In this document: positions 48,023 through 56,503 of the stretch, piece by piece
Layout of the letters: every line of letters begins with the position of its first letter
Position numbering within the stretch: position 1 is the stretch's first letter
From: Roseiconus lacunae
Lineage (GTDB): Bacteria; Planctomycetota; Planctomycetia; Pirellulales; Pirellulaceae
Direction of reading: 5' to 3'
Assembly: GCF_008312935.1 (NCBI RefSeq)
Contig: NZ_VSZO01000005.1
Coordinates: 124,001-188,000, forward strand
Length of the DNA: 64,000 nt
Notes under the pieces: model-generated
Database searches by the model: none
The model's input: only the letters and a program-made list of their open reading frames with translations
What the model was told of the DNA's origin: nothing
Made by a program: the position numbers and the translations under genes

Positions 48023-48210
48023 AGAAGATCGAGATTCTTATTCGTCCCGACGGTGAAAATCGCGTCGAAACCAAAGGCTTTTCGGGAAGTGAATGCCGAG
48101 AGGCAAGTCGACTGTTGGAAACGGCGCTTGGCAAACGCCAATCCGAAAGCCTGACTAGTGAGTATCACACCGTCGTGCAAAACCACCATCAAACCCGGCA
48201 GGAGGAGTGA
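48019..48210 (+). CDS. DUF2997 small protein
   Basis: 63 aa. Matches DUF2997: KKIEILIRPDGENRVETKGFSGSECREASRLLETALG. GTG start inside the DUF1257 stop, with GGAGGTGAC upstream. DUF2997 regularly follows DUF1257 and is thought to form a small partner of it; biochemical role unknown. It overlaps the next gene by 4 nt (GTGA). Confidence 0.85.
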   Translation: MKKIEILIRPDGENRVETKGFSGSECREASRLLETALGKRQSESLTSEYHTVVQNHHQTRQEE

Positions 48211-48875
48211 TCAACACCAACGAACTCCAAGTCAAACAGGCGGATCAGCGTCCGATCACGCCGGGCCGCGTGCGTCTGTTGATGATCGTTGAAGGAATCA
48301 ACGACATTGAATTTCTGCGGCGTATCTCTCTCGCTCTTCACCGCAGTGATGGCAACCTACCGAACTTGGCCGAGATGGAGATCCGCGGCGAGTTGGTGTT
48401 CATCCCCTTCGGGGGTGGACACGTCCGGGCATGGGCACAGCGTTTTGCGCCACTCTCGCTTCCAGAGTTCCATCTCTATGACCACGAGTTGCCGCCGGAA
48501 ACCGATCTCCGCCGCGACGCTGCAAACATTGTCAACGGGCGTGATCGATGTCGAGCCGTACTGACGCGAATGCGGAGTGTTGAGAACTACCTGCATCCGG
48601 ATGCCATTCGATCCGCAGGCGGTATCGACATCTCGTTCGAAGATTTCGATTGCGTCTCGGAACTGGCTGCGCGGTTGTTGTACGCCCATCGACCGGGTGA
48701 GATCCCCTGGCAGCTACTACCGCGCCGATCCCGCAGCCGCATGACCAATCGAGCTAAGCGGTGGCTCAACACAGCGGTGGCAGATCGGATGAACGCCGCA
48801 TTGCTCGATGAAAGCGATCCCAAAGGCGAGGTCCGCTCCTGGATGACCTCAATCTCGGATCTTCTCAACTCCTAA
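48207..48875 (+). CDS. TOPRIM-domain protein (OLD-like)
   Basis: 222 aa, GTG start in the DUF2997 stop. TOPRIM motif 1 is MIVEGINDIEFLRRI (Glu29 and Asp33), a GGGH loop follows (VFIPFGGGHVRAWAQRF), and the acidic metal motif is LYDHELPPE, with Glu where the second Asp usually is. The RMRSVENYLHPDAIR block recalls OLD-family TOPRIM nucleases. There is no ATPase domain in the same chain; the neighbouring AAA+ protein could supply one. Possible metal-dependent nuclease or nucleotide-acting enzyme. Activity is inferred from motif only. Confidence 0.65.
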   Translation: MINTNELQVKQADQRPITPGRVRLLMIVEGINDIEFLRRISLALHRSDGNLPNLAEMEIRGELVFIPFGGGHVRAWAQRFAPLSLPEFHLYDHELPPETDLRRDAANIVNGRDRCRAVLTRMRSVENYLHPDAIRSAGGIDISFEDFDCVSELAARLLYAHRPGEIPWQLLPRRSRSRMTNRAKRWLNTAVADRMNAALLDESDPKGEVRSWMTSISDLLNS

Positions 48876-48898
48876 CACAAACCATAAAGGAACATCAC

Positions 48899-50392
48899 AT
48901 GAAACTATCTGATCGGATCGGAGAATTGGTCCGCGCTTGCTTCTCCGCGATCTGGATCGAAAGCCACGAACACGATGATGCGATTTCTGAGATTGCCGGC
49001 TTGTGCCGCGACCAAAATTGGCGACTGGCAACCTGGGACATCGACCAAGGGATCCAACTGTCTGGCAGCACGGTCGGAGACGACCAAGCATCGGATCCAC
49101 TTTCGGCGATCCGTGCCATGCGGTCACTGGCTTCAGAAGAGGCTCCCTTGATCGTCATTTTGCGTAACTTCCATCGCTTCCTTGGCTCGGCTGAAATCGT
49201 TCAGGCATTGGCGAGCCAAGTTGTCCTTGGCAAGTCAACGCGGACCATTTACGTCGTCCTCTCGCCGGTGGTCCAAATCCCTATGGAACTGGAAAAGCTG
49301 TTTATCACCGTTGAACACCCATTACCGACGCGTGATCAACTCAAAGTGATCGCTGAAGAAATCGCGACCGAAGACGGCGAACTTCCATCTGGCGATGATC
49401 TGGAAACCGTACTGGATGCGGCGATGGGGCTAACGCGACTGGAAATGGAGAACGCGGTCGGGCTAAGCTTGGTGCGTGAGTCGAAGGTGAAGCCGGATAC
49501 GATTTGGGAACTTAAGTCCGGAATGCTGAAGAAGTCTGGTTTGCTCAGGCTTTACAAGGGCAAGGATGACTTCGGATCACTGGGCGGGTTGGAAAGTCTC
49601 AAGGCGTTCTGCAAGCGATCACTCTTGCAGCCAGTTCGCGACAATCCAGTGAAACAGCCTAAGGGCGTTCTGTTGCTTGGCGTGCCCGGGACCGGCAAGA
49701 GCGCCTTCGCCAAAGCGCTCGGCAAAGAAACCGGTAGACCGACGTTGATCCTTGATGTCGGTGCCCTGATGGGCAGCCTGGTCGGGCAAACGGAACAAAA
49801 TGTTCGCCGCGCGTTGCAAATCGCTGATGCGATGGCACCCGCAATCCTGTTCATTGACGAACTTGAGAAGGCGCTCAGCGGTACATCCGGTTCCGGACAA
49901 AACGACTCCGGAGTCGCCTCACGCATGCTGGGAACGCTTTTGTCCTGGATGAATGATCACAAATCGAATGTGTACCTGATCGCGACCTGCAACGACATCT
50001 CGCGAATGCCGCCCGAGCTCACTCGAGCGGAACGGTTTGATGGGATCGTGTTCTTGGATCTGCCGGGAAGGGAGCAGAAGGATCGGATCTGGGACCAGTA
50101 CATCGAGTTGTTTCAGCTTGACGGTGATCAACGCCGACCCGTCGACGAGGGCTGGACGGGCGCAGAAATCCGTTCTTGCTGTCGCCTCGCAGCTCTGTTG
50201 GATCTGCCTTTGTCGCAAGCCTCGCTGAATGTGGTTCCCGTCTCGGCAACTTCCGCCGAATCGGTCGAACGATTGAGGGAATGGGCCAGTGGTCGATGCT
50301 TGGATGCAGACAAAGGAGGAATCTTTCGACACCGATCAAATGCGGGAAGCTCACGTCGCCGCGTCTCTCGCGCGAAGCTATCGGATAACTAA
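48899..50392 (+). CDS. AAA+ ATPase, Ycf46-like
   Basis: 497 aa. The N-terminal region (1-220) has the Ycf46 pattern: LIVILRNFHRFLG, IYVVLSPVVQIPMELEKLF, VEHPLPTRDQLKVIAEEI, and MLKKSGLLRLYK just before the ATPase. The AAA domain has Walker A GVPGTGKSAF (261-270), Walker B ILFIDELEKAL (317-325) and an arginine-finger region LTRAERFDGIVFLDLP; sensor 1 is CND in LIATCNDISR. Ycf46 is a cyanobacterial/plastid AAA+ protein of uncertain job; a protein remodelling or unfolding machine is the simplest reading. RBS AAAGGA. It ends directly at the start of the next gene. Confidence 0.88.
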   Translation: MKLSDRIGELVRACFSAIWIESHEHDDAISEIAGLCRDQNWRLATWDIDQGIQLSGSTVGDDQASDPLSAIRAMRSLASEEAPLIVILRNFHRFLGSAEIVQALASQVVLGKSTRTIYVVLSPVVQIPMELEKLFITVEHPLPTRDQLKVIAEEIATEDGELPSGDDLETVLDAAMGLTRLEMENAVGLSLVRESKVKPDTIWELKSGMLKKSGLLRLYKGKDDFGSLGGLESLKAFCKRSLLQPVRDNPVKQPKGVLLLGVPGTGKSAFAKALGKETGRPTLILDVGALMGSLVGQTEQNVRRALQIADAMAPAILFIDELEKALSGTSGSGQNDSGVASRMLGTLLSWMNDHKSNVYLIATCNDISRMPPELTRAERFDGIVFLDLPGREQKDRIWDQYIELFQLDGDQRRPVDEGWTGAEIRSCCRLAALLDLPLSQASLNVVPVSATSAESVERLREWASGRCLDADKGGIFRHRSNAGSSRRRVSRAKLSDN

Positions 50393-50605
50393 ATGGCAGC
50401 GGTAAATCTAACTGCTGACGAACTCGCCTTGATCTCTGCATCGCTCCGCTACTGGCGAGACGAAATGGCGCAAGCCGGTCATGCAAATCAACAGTATTAC
50501 TTCGATCGGGCACCAATCCCGAGCTTCGACGCCAAACAAATCGAGTCGCTCATCGATCGACTTCAATCTTCAAACGAATCATCAACCCGAAAGGAGAACC
50601 CATGA
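50393..50605 (+). CDS. Small protein of unknown function
   Basis: 70 aa, begins immediately after the AAA+ stop and overlaps the next gene by 4 nt (ATGA), so it is clearly in the operon. Helical with LTADELALISASLRYWRDEMAQAGH and AKQIESLIDRLQ. No family recognised. Size and position suggest an adaptor or assembly partner of the ATPase. Confidence 0.6.
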   Translation: MAAVNLTADELALISASLRYWRDEMAQAGHANQQYYFDRAPIPSFDAKQIESLIDRLQSSNESSTRKENP

Positions 50606-51546
50606 GCGTCATGCTTGATGAACCAGATAGTCAAACGACGCAGTTGCAGGGCAGCCGTCTCCAAGCGGAAACGACGGCGGTCCGATTGCACATCCGCTGG
50701 CCGGGGACTCGGAAGAGCCTTAGCCGCGACCAGAAACAGCAGGCGGCGGGTGCGTTTGATGCTGACAGTCGAACCCTGTCGGCCGCCAAACGACTGTTTG
50801 ACACTTCGCATCCCGCGTTTCGTGCGGTTTCGGCGGTCAAGACGAAGGCGACTTCGCTCTGGAAAGGGATGACCCTGCCGTACATCGAACCCGGCGTCCG
50901 GCTATTACGACGCAGCGATGTTTCCGAGTTCGATTCCCAGCTGACCAACATTCAGTACGAATTGAGTGAATCAGTCAACGAATTGGACCGCTGTTTCAGC
51001 GAGTTGGTCGATTCCGCCCGTGACCAGCTCGGACACCTGTTTGATCCTGCAGATTATCCGACAACGGTTTCGGATCTGTTTGCAATTTCCTGGGACTTTC
51101 CCTCCGTCACCCCGCCCACGTATTTGCGAACTGTCAGCCCGGAACTGTACCAACAAGAGTGCCGGCGCGTGCAAGCACGCTTTGCCGAAGCCGTCGAACT
51201 TGCCGAGCAAACTTTTGCAGAAGAGCTGTCGCAACTTGTCAATCATTTGGCAGAGCGGTTGTCCGGTTCAGCGGATGGGAAGCCAAAAGTCTTTCGCGAT
51301 TCTGCCGTGACGAACCTAACCGAGTTCTTTGAACGGTTCCAGCATCTGAACATTGGCAGCAGCGACGAACTCGATCAGCTTGTTGAGAACGCGCGCCAAG
51401 TTATTAGCGGTGTCTCCCCTCAAGATTTGCGAGATCGCGGATCGCTTCGTCAGCAAGTCGCCTCCTCACTGACGCGGGTGGAATCCAGCTTGGACGAACT
51501 GATGAGCGATCGTCCCCGCCGCAATGTCATCCGGGGACCACGCTGA
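50602..51546 (+). CDS. DUF3150-like protein
   Basis: 314 aa. RLHIRWPGTRKSLSRDQ and DSRTLSAAKRLFDTSHPAFRAVSAVKTKATSLWKG, then LFDPADYPTTVSDLFAISWDF, resemble DUF3150 (phage/plasmid-borne proteins near AAA+ ATPases). Rich in Glu/Leu helices (VELAEQTFAEELSQLVNHLAERL), so mostly coiled. Function not known. It overlaps both neighbours (4 nt and 1 nt). Confidence 0.55.
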   Translation: MSVMLDEPDSQTTQLQGSRLQAETTAVRLHIRWPGTRKSLSRDQKQQAAGAFDADSRTLSAAKRLFDTSHPAFRAVSAVKTKATSLWKGMTLPYIEPGVRLLRRSDVSEFDSQLTNIQYELSESVNELDRCFSELVDSARDQLGHLFDPADYPTTVSDLFAISWDFPSVTPPTYLRTVSPELYQQECRRVQARFAEAVELAEQTFAEELSQLVNHLAERLSGSADGKPKVFRDSAVTNLTEFFERFQHLNIGSSDELDQLVENARQVISGVSPQDLRDRGSLRQQVASSLTRVESSLDELMSDRPRRNVIRGPR

Positions 51547-51797
51547 TGCCGACCGTGGTGATCCAACCGAATGGTCAATTGAGAACGATCTTTGACGATT
51601 CGCTCGATCTCAGAGCGGTTGGACGAATCTCGATCGAACGAGGTTCCTATGTTGAACCCAACTTCGATGGGCAATGGACTGCCGATCTTTCCGTTGTCGA
51701 TGGTCCCGTACTGGGACCGTACGACAAACGCAGTGATGCGCTGGCTGCCGAAGTCACTTGGTTAAACGCCAATTGGGTTTTGCGGCAAACCGACTGA
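51546..51797 (+). CDS. Small protein of unknown function
   Basis: 83 aa, starts in the TGATG overlap with the DUF3150-like gene. Beta-rich: VVIQPNGQLRTIFDDSLDLRAVGRISIERGSYVEPNFDGQW, then VLGPYDKRSDALAAEVTWLN. No family recognised. It is the last gene before the internal terminator. Confidence 0.6.
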   Translation: MPTVVIQPNGQLRTIFDDSLDLRAVGRISIERGSYVEPNFDGQWTADLSVVDGPVLGPYDKRSDALAAEVTWLNANWVLRQTD

Positions 51798-51826
51798 CCC
51801 CACACACAACACCTTTTTCACGCCCG

Positions 51827-51870
51827 GCCCCGGTTACCTGATCCAAATCAGGTGACCGGGGCTTTTCTTG
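51827..51870 (+). terminator. Strong intrinsic terminator inside the operon
   Basis: GCCCCGGTTACCTGAT / ATCAGGTGACCGGGGC with loop CCAA: a 16-bp stem with a single T-G pair, followed by TTTTCTTG. It would stop or attenuate transcription between the AAA+ part and the Ubl part. Confidence 0.85.
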
Positions 51871-51900
51871 TTTCCGACCCAAACCCTGGAGATTTCCACG

Positions 51901-52119
51901 ATGAATCAGAACGATATCAATCGCGCCGTAGCCCGAGCGACCGGCGAGACCGTGACCGCGATCAAACGTCTCGGATTTCTAATCGCCGATCCTGACCAGC
52001 CCTTCGAAGACCCGACCGATCCCGTGCACGGCGGTCGTGTACTCGACTGGGACGACTTTGAATTCCTTTCCGAGGAACCCGATGAACGCTGCTTCGACCC
52101 AGAAGCCGCTCTCTGCTAG
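51901..52119 (+). CDS. Small protein of unknown function
   Basis: 72 aa from ATG at 51901, with CTGGAGA upstream; the frame to 51868 lies in the terminator's U tract. MNQNDINRAVARATGETVTAIKRLGFLIADP, then an acidic GGRVLDWDDFEFLSEEPDE. It resembles short planctomycete proteins of unknown function associated with mobile islands. First gene after the terminator. Confidence 0.55.
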   Translation: MNQNDINRAVARATGETVTAIKRLGFLIADPDQPFEDPTDPVHGGRVLDWDDFEFLSEEPDERCFDPEAALC

Positions 52120-52241
52120 CGCGATGACGAATACGCGCAACCGACACATTGTGACGAGTCGTCGCTATCCGCTTCGCGGGCGGCGGCGACTCCGTTTCCC
52201 CAAACGTCGAAAGAACCTCAAACACCAGAAACGAACCAAGC

Positions 52242-52463
52242 ATGAAAGTCCTACTGATTTCAAATGACGCCGGTGGATTCGCAGAACATGTCGAATTGAC
52301 CGAAGGAATGACCGTCCAACAGCTATTCGAAAAGCAAATCGGTCCGCTGAAGGCTGGCAACTATTTGATTCGTGTCAACCGTCAGCCAGCAGCTGCTGAT
52401 CAGCTGCTTTGCGACGGCGATCGGATCAGCTTCACACCGTTGAAGATCGAAGGTGCTAACTGA
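52242..52463 (+). CDS. Beta-grasp ubiquitin-like/ThiS-MoaD-like protein
   Basis: 73 aa, the typical size. [20 protein letters not shown] gives the two N-terminal strands; [13 protein letters not shown] the helix; then [30 protein letters not shown] the last strands, with DGDRISF as in ThiS/MoaD. The C-terminus is EGAN instead of a bare Gly or GG: one Gly (71) with two extra residues, so a precursor needing cleavage is likely. The JAMM peptidase for this is two genes downstream. Adenylation would be by the E1 at 54059. TGATG overlap with the next gene. Confidence 0.75.
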   Translation: MKVLLISNDAGGFAEHVELTEGMTVQQLFEKQIGPLKAGNYLIRVNRQPAAADQLLCDGDRISFTPLKIEGAN

Positions 52464-53458
52464 TGGCTGACGCGAAACGTCGAATGCGGCAGCAGTACGC
52501 TGCCGCGGTCGAGATCGCCTCGGCGCTACCAAATCCGGTCGGCGTTCAGGCCGACCTCGCGTCTTTGGAAGATGCCTTCAAATCCTGCCAACGTTGGTAT
52601 AGTCGATGGAAGAAAGCTCACACTCGTGATTGGCACGCGGCAAAAAGCGATGCTGCCGGACGACTGTGCAGCGCGGTTGATTTGTTGCGTCAGCGGGCAG
52701 AGATTGTTTTGGCTGGCGTACGTCAACCGAATAGCGAGTCTGTGTCGATCTCCACGGGGGATCTGTATCGAGAAATCGAGTCGTTGTGTAGCGAGTTTGA
52801 TTCGGTCGTGATCGAACGATCCATGAAACAGCTTCGCGTCCGTACTGATGAGATCGTTTTGGAAGGCGTCTATCTAGGACAATTCGACATTGTCCTCCGC
52901 TGGGCTCGGATTGACGAATCCCATCCCTACGACGTCATTGCAATCGACTCGGGATACGAAACGCGAGACGGTACGCCCCATCCCCATGTACAGGGCGACC
53001 GGCTTTGCGAAGGAGACGGTGCAACGGTGATCAAGCGAGCTCTCCGGGAAGGTCGTCTATTCGACTTCTTCACCGTCGTTGACCGGATCTTGAAAACCTA
53101 CAACCCGCAAAGTGCCTACGTTTCACTCGACGACTGGGATGGAGTGAACTGTCGCGCGTGCGGAGATACCGTCGATTCCGACGATCTGAATCGCTGCTCA
53201 AAATGTGAAACGGAGCTCTGTTGTGACTGCAGCACCCGCTGTGAGTCGTGTTCCGATCGCTATTGCAATGACTGCAATGGTTCATGTGCCGGCTGTGACG
53301 CCGATTGCTGCCAGTATTGCCAAACGCTGTGTGAAGAGTGTGATGACCATTTTTGTGACTCTTGCCTAACCGAAGGACTTTGTGATGATTGCATCGATCG
53401 ACAAAAACAAACGCCGGAAGCGGAAACAATCGAGCAAACGCAGCCGGCATGTGCTTAG
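52463..53458 (+). CDS. E2-like (UBC-fold) protein fused to tandem Cys-x2-Cys repeats
   Basis: 331 aa. N-terminal helical part (1-120). Residues about 130-225 resemble a ubiquitin-conjugating (UBC) fold: [13 protein letters not shown] (first hairpin), [21 protein letters not shown] then DRLCEGDG with a candidate catalytic Cys182 placed as in E2 enzymes (HPxV..xxxLC), then a helix [17 protein letters not shown]. Residues 230-310 hold 22 cysteines and ten CxxC motifs. Four units of exactly 15 residues (C-x2-C-x4-C-x2-C-x3) start at 245, 260, 275 and 290. They should bind zinc and could act as an E3-like or substrate-binding module. E2 assignment is by pattern, not by alignment. Confidence 0.65.
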   Translation: MADAKRRMRQQYAAAVEIASALPNPVGVQADLASLEDAFKSCQRWYSRWKKAHTRDWHAAKSDAAGRLCSAVDLLRQRAEIVLAGVRQPNSESVSISTGDLYREIESLCSEFDSVVIERSMKQLRVRTDEIVLEGVYLGQFDIVLRWARIDESHPYDVIAIDSGYETRDGTPHPHVQGDRLCEGDGATVIKRALREGRLFDFFTVVDRILKTYNPQSAYVSLDDWDGVNCRACGDTVDSDDLNRCSKCETELCCDCSTRCESCSDRYCNDCNGSCAGCDADCCQYCQTLCEECDDHFCDSCLTEGLCDDCIDRQKQTPEAETIEQTQPACA

Positions 53459-54059
53459 GTTCACTCCCTATGCAATGGCTAAACTGCTGTTTCTGCGAGA
53501 TATTGGCCCAACAGAAGTTGGCGGATTTGGAATCTCCAACGCCGATGACCTTTTACTGGTCGAGGACGTCCAGCTGGTCCAACAAGTCTGTTCCGCTGTC
53601 TCCGTCGAATTCGATGACGACAGTGTTGCTGACTACTTCGACGAGCAAGTTGACTGTGGTCGACTGCCGGAGCAATTTGCTCGGATCTGGATTCACACCC
53701 ATCCAGGCAAGTCGCCGTCACCGAGCGGCACCGATGAAGAGACATTTGATCGTTGCTTCGGAGGCAGCGATTGGTGCGTGATGTACATACTAGCTCAGGG
53801 AGGAAACAGCTATGCCAGGGCCCGTTTCAACGTCGGTCCAAGTTTCGATCGACGTCTCCGTTGTCGCACGCAGCTTGACTGTGAGTTTCCATCATCGGAT
53901 CAGGAGGCGTGGTTTTTGGAGTATTGCGAAAATGTTTCGATTCACGATCCATTTCTATCGCAGAACCCGCCAGTTACCCAATCGATCGACGTCGACTGGT
54001 GGCGACCGTCAACGGTCACGTTCGAACGATGGACCGATGAGCATTCGGAGGTCGGTTGA
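53385..54059 (+). CDS. JAMM/JAB metallopeptidase (deubiquitinase-like)
   Basis: About 224 aa. ATG at 53385 (GTG at 53382 also possible) with AAGGA upstream; overlaps the E2-like gene by 74 nt. Complete JAMM set: Glu44 (GPTEVGGFG) and H104-T-H106-P-x6-S114-x2-D117 ([19 protein letters not shown]). Zinc isopeptidase/peptidase of the family that trims or removes ubiquitin-like proteins. The basic N-terminus and a C-terminal extension of about 60 residues are not part of the core. It probably processes the Ubl precursor or reverses conjugation. Confidence 0.85.
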   Translation: MIASIDKNKRRKRKQSSKRSRHVLRFTPYAMAKLLFLRDIGPTEVGGFGISNADDLLLVEDVQLVQQVCSAVSVEFDDDSVADYFDEQVDCGRLPEQFARIWIHTHPGKSPSPSGTDEETFDRCFGGSDWCVMYILAQGGNSYARARFNVGPSFDRRLRCRTQLDCEFPSSDQEAWFLEYCENVSIHDPFLSQNPPVTQSIDVDWWRPSTVTFERWTDEHSEVG

Positions 54060-54721
54060 TGAACCCTTCGCTCGATCGTTTTTCTCGTCAAGCAGGAATC
54101 GTCCCGGTCGACCGACTAGGGAGCGCAAACGCGACAGTGATCGGTGTCGGTGCCATTGGTCGGCAAGTCGCCATCCAGCTTGCTGCGATCGGAATCCAAA
54201 AGATCCAGCTGATCGATTTCGATGACGTCGATTTATCCAACACCACAACCCAAGGTTATCGCCATCGGGAGATCGGTCTGGCAAAAACCCAGGCTTGTGC
54301 GATCGCGATCGCGGAGCTTGATCCAACGATCGACATCACTTTGCTTCAAGATCGCTTTCGTCCACGGCATGACATCGGCAACTCAGTCTTTTGCTGCGTC
54401 GACTCCATTTCCGCACGTACCGCGATTTGGAACTCGCTGGAAGGCAAAGTGGATTTTTGGGCCGACGGGCGTATGCTTGGTGAAGTCATTCGAGTGTTTG
54501 CGGTAGCTGGTCATGACGGATCGTTGTATCGCTCTACACTGTTTTCCCAGTCGGAAGCACATCCGGGCACCTGCACTTCGCGGAGTACGATCTACGCGGC
54601 CAGCATCGCTGCCGCCCTGATGGTTCACCAGTTTACGCGATGGCTACGTGACATCGCCGTGGATACGGAAACGAGTTTGAACTTGCTCTCGGGAGATTGG
54701 CTGGTAAACGACGCTCGGTGA
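54059..54721 (+). CDS. ThiF/E1-like adenylyltransferase
   Basis: 220 aa. Starts in the TGATG of the JAMM gene. Nucleotide loop [11 protein letters not shown] (G29xG31xxG34), acidic strand [11 protein letters not shown] (Asp53), and a Cys in [20 protein letters not shown] at residue 172 that matches the E1/ThiF catalytic or thioester position. The Zn-ribbon CxxC pairs of some ThiF proteins are missing. It is a minimal E1 without UFD or E2 part. It would adenylate the C-terminal Gly of the Ubl and hand it to the E2-like protein. Last gene of the operon; terminator follows. Confidence 0.87.
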   Translation: MNPSLDRFSRQAGIVPVDRLGSANATVIGVGAIGRQVAIQLAAIGIQKIQLIDFDDVDLSNTTTQGYRHREIGLAKTQACAIAIAELDPTIDITLLQDRFRPRHDIGNSVFCCVDSISARTAIWNSLEGKVDFWADGRMLGEVIRVFAVAGHDGSLYRSTLFSQSEAHPGTCTSRSTIYAASIAAALMVHQFTRWLRDIAVDTETSLNLLSGDWLVNDAR

Positions 54722-54792
54722 CGGCGTTTTTTTCGGTTGCCCGAAAACCTCGACGAAAGCTCTAAGATGTGACTGAATGTTATTCGTCTGAT

Positions 54793-54834
54793 GGCTGCTC
54801 CGCCCACCCAGGCGGAGCAGCCATCCATTTTTTT
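54793..54834 (+). terminator. Terminator between converging operons
   Basis: GGCTGCTCCGCC / GGCGGAGCAGCC, 12-bp perfect stem with a 6-nt loop, then ATCCATTTTTTT. It ends the E1 operon; on the other strand it faces the 3' end of the CD-NTase gene, but the U tract suits the plus strand. Confidence 0.88.
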
Positions 54835-54917
54835 AGCTATTCTGCGCCGAGCCAAAGAACTACCCGTTGCCTCAATCGGATAAAACGCTTCCGATCACAC
54901 CCACCTGAACGACTGTC

Positions 54918-56501
54918 CTATCTAATGTTCACCACAAATTCGCCACTTCGCGAGAGACAAACACCATCCTTGACGATGAAGCACTCGGCCCAGTGCATAC
55001 CCGTATACTTCGTGGACTCTTCTCTGGTCCTTCCTGAACGCTTTCCATCGTAGAAACCGCCTCGAAGGTCATTCGCGTTGGTTGCTTCTTGGCCACTATT
55101 CACGATCTGCCAATGAACGCTGTATGGTTTGGGAACATCGGTGATCGCTTCAAAAACCAAGCCCGCATTCTTCGGCAACACTGCACTGTTGCTCCTAAAT
55201 AAGGTCGGACGAAATCCATTTCGCATGTATTTGGCTTTAATTCGAGTCTGGTATCTTGTCGGTGAAATATGCCAACGAGGTTGCTCGCGGTGCGCTACGT
55301 CGAAACGCAAATACTTTCCTAGAGTTCGACCAAATGCGGATTCAACAAGGGTGTTGTTGGCAACCAGCTGTGACGCATACACATCTGCAACGCGAATTCC
55401 AATGTCGCTACCGAAAGATTCGACAAGCGTTCGCTCGAGTTCTTTGGACGTCGATGCGTTCAGGATTTGGTCAATGTCCTCTTGAAGCCATCCAATCCAC
55501 TGGAAAAAAGCGTCTGCCTTCTCGCTACCTTCGTCATTCCATCGGTCAGCGAAATTTTCGTTTGGATTCACGGGATTCCGAATGACCCATTTGTCGTTTT
55601 CGCACTGGATCAATCCGGTCTCTTGGTATCGTTGGATCCGATCAATTAGGTTGGCCAACGCTGAGTACACATCTGGCTCACCTTGATACGCCAGCGCAGC
55701 CAGCGTATTGATGATGATGGAGATTGGACGATCCTCACAGTTTTTCAAACTGTTGAATCGGACGTCGCGGTGGCGTTTCAAGACCTGGATCGCCCGCTGC
55801 AGGGGCGTTCTCACCAGCTGATCTGGTACATCATCAACACTCGCGAATATCTCCATGTTTTCTAGATAGATTTCACGTTTACGCAAAGGCGAAAGTTCTT
55901 CGAAAACAGCCTGCTGTCGCTCCCCAAACCAATCCGCATATCCCGCTGGATTCGTAAAGCCCCACGAGTAGACGCGGCCTTCCTTGTTAAGGTCGGTTAG
56001 AGCAACCGATTGAACCGCATGGCGTTCCTCCACGTCGGAAAACCGCTGCGGATCCGGGATACACGGAAGTATGTCTATGTGAAAGCCAGCTCCATCGTGT
56101 TCTGCGTAGTTTAACGTCCAGCAGCGGCGCCCTTCCTCATCGAGCATTTCTGAATATGTGCCGTGCTCTTTTAATCGGTTGCCTACCAGATGACGAATCG
56201 TCTTCGCAGTGGTGGTTTGCTTGGGGTATGGCAGCACACATGCGAGATCGATGTCGTAGTTGGTTTCTTTGCCATCGCGAATTGGGCGAACAACTGTGCC
56301 CAAACGAAATGAACCCTGCGGATAGATAGAAGGCTCACCGTGCGCACCTGGGTAGTGCCCATCATTCAGCCACCGCCCCACCGAAGTATATCGCTCCACA
56401 GCTTGCTTGTACTTACTTGGAGGAATGTCAAGTTCTTCAGCAAGCTGCCGAAGGATCGAGTTCACGATCAGGGTTCGGTTGTCGATGACTGAGTGATGCA
56501 T
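54918..56501 (-). CDS. CBASS CD-NTase (SMODS nucleotidyltransferase) with C-terminal AGS-type sensor
   Basis: About 528 aa from ATG at 56501, 2 nt after the HNH-SAVED gene stop; an upstream frame to 56597 lies inside that gene. Active site: PQGSFRLG (Gly63-Ser64) and NYDIDLACVL (Asp83, Asp85), third Asp in HIDILPCIPD (Asp143). Helical nucleotide-binding part follows (TPLQRAIQVLKRHRDVRF). The C-terminal segment (YHIS-like PRWHISPTRYQTR and SVHWQIVNSGQEA ... FYDGKRSGRTREESTKYTGMHWAECFIV) is an AGS-C domain, which occurs with SMODS synthases. Product identity (cyclic di- or trinucleotide) cannot be read. Second messenger synthase of the CBASS operon. Confidence 0.9.
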   Translation of the reverse strand: MHHSVIDNRTLIVNSILRQLAEELDIPPSKYKQAVERYTSVGRWLNDGHYPGAHGEPSIYPQGSFRLGTVVRPIRDGKETNYDIDLACVLPYPKQTTTAKTIRHLVGNRLKEHGTYSEMLDEEGRRCWTLNYAEHDGAGFHIDILPCIPDPQRFSDVEERHAVQSVALTDLNKEGRVYSWGFTNPAGYADWFGERQQAVFEELSPLRKREIYLENMEIFASVDDVPDQLVRTPLQRAIQVLKRHRDVRFNSLKNCEDRPISIIINTLAALAYQGEPDVYSALANLIDRIQRYQETGLIQCENDKWVIRNPVNPNENFADRWNDEGSEKADAFFQWIGWLQEDIDQILNASTSKELERTLVESFGSDIGIRVADVYASQLVANNTLVESAFGRTLGKYLRFDVAHREQPRWHISPTRYQTRIKAKYMRNGFRPTLFRSNSAVLPKNAGLVFEAITDVPKPYSVHWQIVNSGQEATNANDLRGGFYDGKRSGRTREESTKYTGMHWAECFIVKDGVCLSRSGEFVVNIR

Positions 56502-56503
56502 GG

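Noticed and set aside
52082-52267. A 61-codon frame between 51901 and the Ubl gene (MNAASTQKP..., Arg/Lys-rich).
   Set aside because: It overlaps both neighbours, has no ribosome-binding site and its composition (runs of Arg) looks like shadow translation. It remains a low-probability small basic protein.
52463-53458. The Cys-rich part as a B-box or simple ferredoxin-like protein.
   Set aside because: The exact 15-residue C-x2-C-x4-C-x2-C period does not match 4Fe-4S ferredoxin spacing, and histidines expected in a B-box are nearly absent.
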